Part shown: positions 62,539 to 64,000 of the stretch, in pieces
Position numbering within the stretch: position 1 is the first letter of the stretch
Layout: every line of letters begins with the position of its first letter
Assembly: GCA_964390795.1 (NCBI GenBank)
Contig: CAYMLQ010000001.1
Location: 8,294 to 72,293 of the forward strand
Length of the DNA stretch: 64,000 nt
Origin: CAYMLQ01 sp964390795
GTDB taxonomy: Bacteria > Verrucomicrobiota > Kiritimatiellia > RFP12 > UBA1067
Direction of reading: 5' to 3'
Made by a program: the position numbers and the translations under genes
The notes under the pieces: generated by a model
Databases searched by the model: none
What the model was told of the DNA's origin: nothing
Seen by the model: the letters and a program-made list of their open reading frames with translations, nothing else

Positions 62539-63597
62539 TTACTCGGAGATCCGCCCGGCCCAGGGCAGCTCAGGCCCCGTGATCGTCGCGACCGAGTTCT
62601 TGCCGGCCACCGGCCCGACCGCATGCGCGCCCAAGCACCACGTCAGCAGCAGCGAGGCGATCACGCAGGCCGCCGCTGCCGCCACCGCGATCAGGGTGAA
62701 CACCTTCGACTCTGACGGCAGGTCCATAGCATCGAGCGCCACCATCTGCACGTCTGGGAACGCGTCGCCCTCAGCAGCCGAAGCCGCGGCAGCCTCCGCT
62801 GACATGCCCGGACGCTTGATCTTCAGCGTCTTCTTCTGCGTGACGGTCGAGGCGTCAACGGAAGCAGCCTCGACGGGCGGCAGGGCGGAGTCAGGAATGC
62901 GCGACGTCTGACGGATCGGCGCCGTCGAAACCTTGGGCGCCGGCGCGGCGAGATCGGCCGGGCGCTTCAGGCGGATCGTCTTGGGCTCCGCCTTGTCCCC
63001 GCCCATCGGCGCACCGATGGCCGAATCCAGCGAAATGCGCGACGTCTTGGATTTGGCCGCCTGAACCTGCGCGCCCGAGGGCGGCTTCGGCCCGTCCGGC
63101 AGCGGGTGCGAACCCGGTGTCGGCGGAGGTGTCGGCTGCATCGGCGTCATGACCGGAGTCACCGCCGCCGGCGCGGCAGACGCCGCCGCACCCTGCTGGC
63201 TGACCGGGCGCAGACGCACCGTGGCAGGCGCGGCCGGCGTAATGGCGGCTGGCGGCGGCACCGTGGCGGGCGCGACCGGCGTGAAAGCCGCCGGAGGCGG
63301 CACCGGCGCAGCAACGCTCGAGACCGTATCGGTCTCTGAAAGATTGGGAATCGGGACGCGCGCGGTCACGCGCGGGTTGGCGGACAACGGCGTCGCCGTG
63401 ACTTGCTCGCCCTCGTCCTGCTGCGGCTGCGCCACAGGCTGAACGCCGGCGGCAGGGGCGATCGGCTTCAGCCGCACTGTGATCGGCCGAGGCGAACCCG
63501 GCGTGGCCGGCGTCAGAGGAGAGGCACCTTCCGGCTTGGCGAAAGGCGACACTTTAGGGGGAATCGAACCTTGGGGAACCTGATCCTGCTCGGACAT
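62539..63597 (-). CDS. Proline/alanine-rich protein with C-terminal membrane anchor
   Basis: 352 residues; GGAGG stands 7 nt before ATG 63597. Residues 1-300 are disordered and rich in Pro, Ala and Thr. A short basic motif recurs four times: TVRLKPI, TVRLRPV, TIRLKRP, TLKIKRP. A second motif recurs twice (SRISLDSAIG, SRIPDSALPP). One membrane helix (about 300-322, VFTLIAVAAAAACVIASLLL) is followed by about 30 residues. The N-terminus is probably cytoplasmic. The gene lies 32 nt downstream of frr and ends at a strong terminator. I recognise no domain; the repeated motifs look like binding sites for an unknown partner. Confidence 0.75.
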   Translation of the reverse strand: MSEQDQVPQGSIPPKVSPFAKPEGASPLTPATPGSPRPITVRLKPIAPAAGVQPVAQPQQDEGEQVTATPLSANPRVTARVPIPNLSETDTVSSVAAPVPPPAAFTPVAPATVPPPAAITPAAPATVRLRPVSQQGAAASAAPAAVTPVMTPMQPTPPPTPGSHPLPDGPKPPSGAQVQAAKSKTSRISLDSAIGAPMGGDKAEPKTIRLKRPADLAAPAPKVSTAPIRQTSRIPDSALPPVEAASVDASTVTQKKTLKIKRPGMSAEAAAASAAEGDAFPDVQMVALDAMDLPSESKVFTLIAVAAAAACVIASLLLTWCLGAHAVGPVAGKNSVATITGPELPWAGRISE

Positions 63598-63629
63598 ATA
63601 CCAGCCTCCGTCTCATGAGAACAGCCGTG

Positions 63630-64000
63630 TTAAACGGCCATCACTTCCGCTTCTTTGTGTTTCAGTTCGCTATCGATCTTGGCAATGTGCCCATCCGTCG
63701 CCTTCTGAACCTCGTCCAGCCCACGCGCCCGCTCATCTTCCGTGATCTTGCTGTCCTTCTGCAACGCCTTGACCAGCTCGTTCGCGTCACGGCGCACGTT
63801 GCGCACCGCAATCCGAGCCTCTTCGGACAAGCGCTTGGCCACTTTGACGATCTCTTTGCGACGCTCTTCGTTCAGCTCGGGGATCGGCACGCGAATCACG
63901 CGGCCGTCGTTCCGCGGCGTCACGCCGAGGTTGGCCGCCAAAATCGCCTTCTCGATCTCAGGCAACGCGGTGGGGTCGTACGGGCTGATCACGATCAGCC
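63630..64000 (-). CDS. frr: Ribosome recycling factor, N-terminus beyond window
   Basis: About 123 residues of a protein usually near 185 residues. The family blocks are clear: LIVISPYDPTALPEIEKAIL, NLGVTPRNDGRVIRVPIPEL, NEERRKEIVKVAKRLSEEAR, VRRDANELVKALQKDSKITE. With elongation factor G it splits post-termination ribosomes. The frame continues past the window edge. It is probably cotranscribed with the proline-rich membrane protein 32 nt downstream. Confidence 0.96.
   Translation of the reverse strand, partial: LIVISPYDPTALPEIEKAILAANLGVTPRNDGRVIRVPIPELNEERRKEIVKVAKRLSEEARIAVRNVRRDANELVKALQKDSKITEDERARGLDEVQKATDGHIAKIDSELKHKEAEVMAV

Overview
The window reads as chromosomal DNA of a high-GC Gram-negative bacterium of the PVC group, most likely Kiritimatiellota (Verrucomicrobiota subdivision 5) or a close relative. 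This is inferred from protein types only: very large secreted multidomain proteins, TAT-exported Gfo/Idh/MocA dehydrogenases, a DUF1080 protein, BNR_4 and nucleoside-hydrolase proteins, a squalene-hopene-type cyclase, and many degenerate heptanucleotide microsatellites. No rRNA, tRNA, CRISPR array, insertion sequence or prophage was seen.

Region 1 (1-34.2 kb, all minus strand) is an array of seven giant secreted proteins. From low to high coordinate they carry a C10 (streptopain) peptidase (3' end outside the window), a second C10 peptidase, an M64 metallopeptidase, a thioredoxin-fold protein with two SUMF1-like domains, a thioredoxin-fold protein with Calx-beta, a pre-peptidase/Calx-beta giant, and a thioredoxin-fold protein with several Calx-beta domains. 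Six of the seven visibly end in the same C-terminal module of about 300-400 residues, finishing in an aromatic SYDFLLL-like tail. An operon at 16.7-28.2 kb places a PpiC/SurA-type lipoprotein foldase and a membrane HEAT-like protein between two of the giants. I read the region as a surface or secreted toolkit with exchangeable N-terminal effectors and a shared C-terminal sorting or anchoring domain that I do not recognise as a described family.

Region 2 (34.3-46.2 kb, minus) is accessory. It holds a small secreted protein, a nucleoside hydrolase/DUF1573 pair, an AlbA_2-type regulator flanked by 89-bp direct repeats, a decayed Gfo/Idh/MocA dehydrogenase, a carbohydrate-binding-like protein with a divergent TAT-exported nucleoside hydrolase, two small proteins, and a DxDD terpene cyclase.

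Region 3 (46.3-55.1 kb, plus) is mostly housekeeping: guaA, a DUF1080 protein, recA, an ORF6N regulator with palindromes, an unusually short alaS, a polyprenyl synthase (ispA type) and a MAT2B-like reductase.

Region 4 (55.1-64 kb, minus) holds an alternative-oxidase-like diiron protein, a BNR_4 / Gfo-Idh-MocA pair, a three-gene ABC-2 transporter cluster, a proline-rich membrane protein and frr (5' end outside the window).

Transcription signals are fairly clear. Several TTGAC-N17 promoters drive the secreted-protein units, and two promoters place the -10 box only 6 nt before ATG, suggesting leaderless mRNAs. Intergenic DNA is rich in palindromes and 6-8 bp tandem arrays, two of which have invaded coding sequence in frame.
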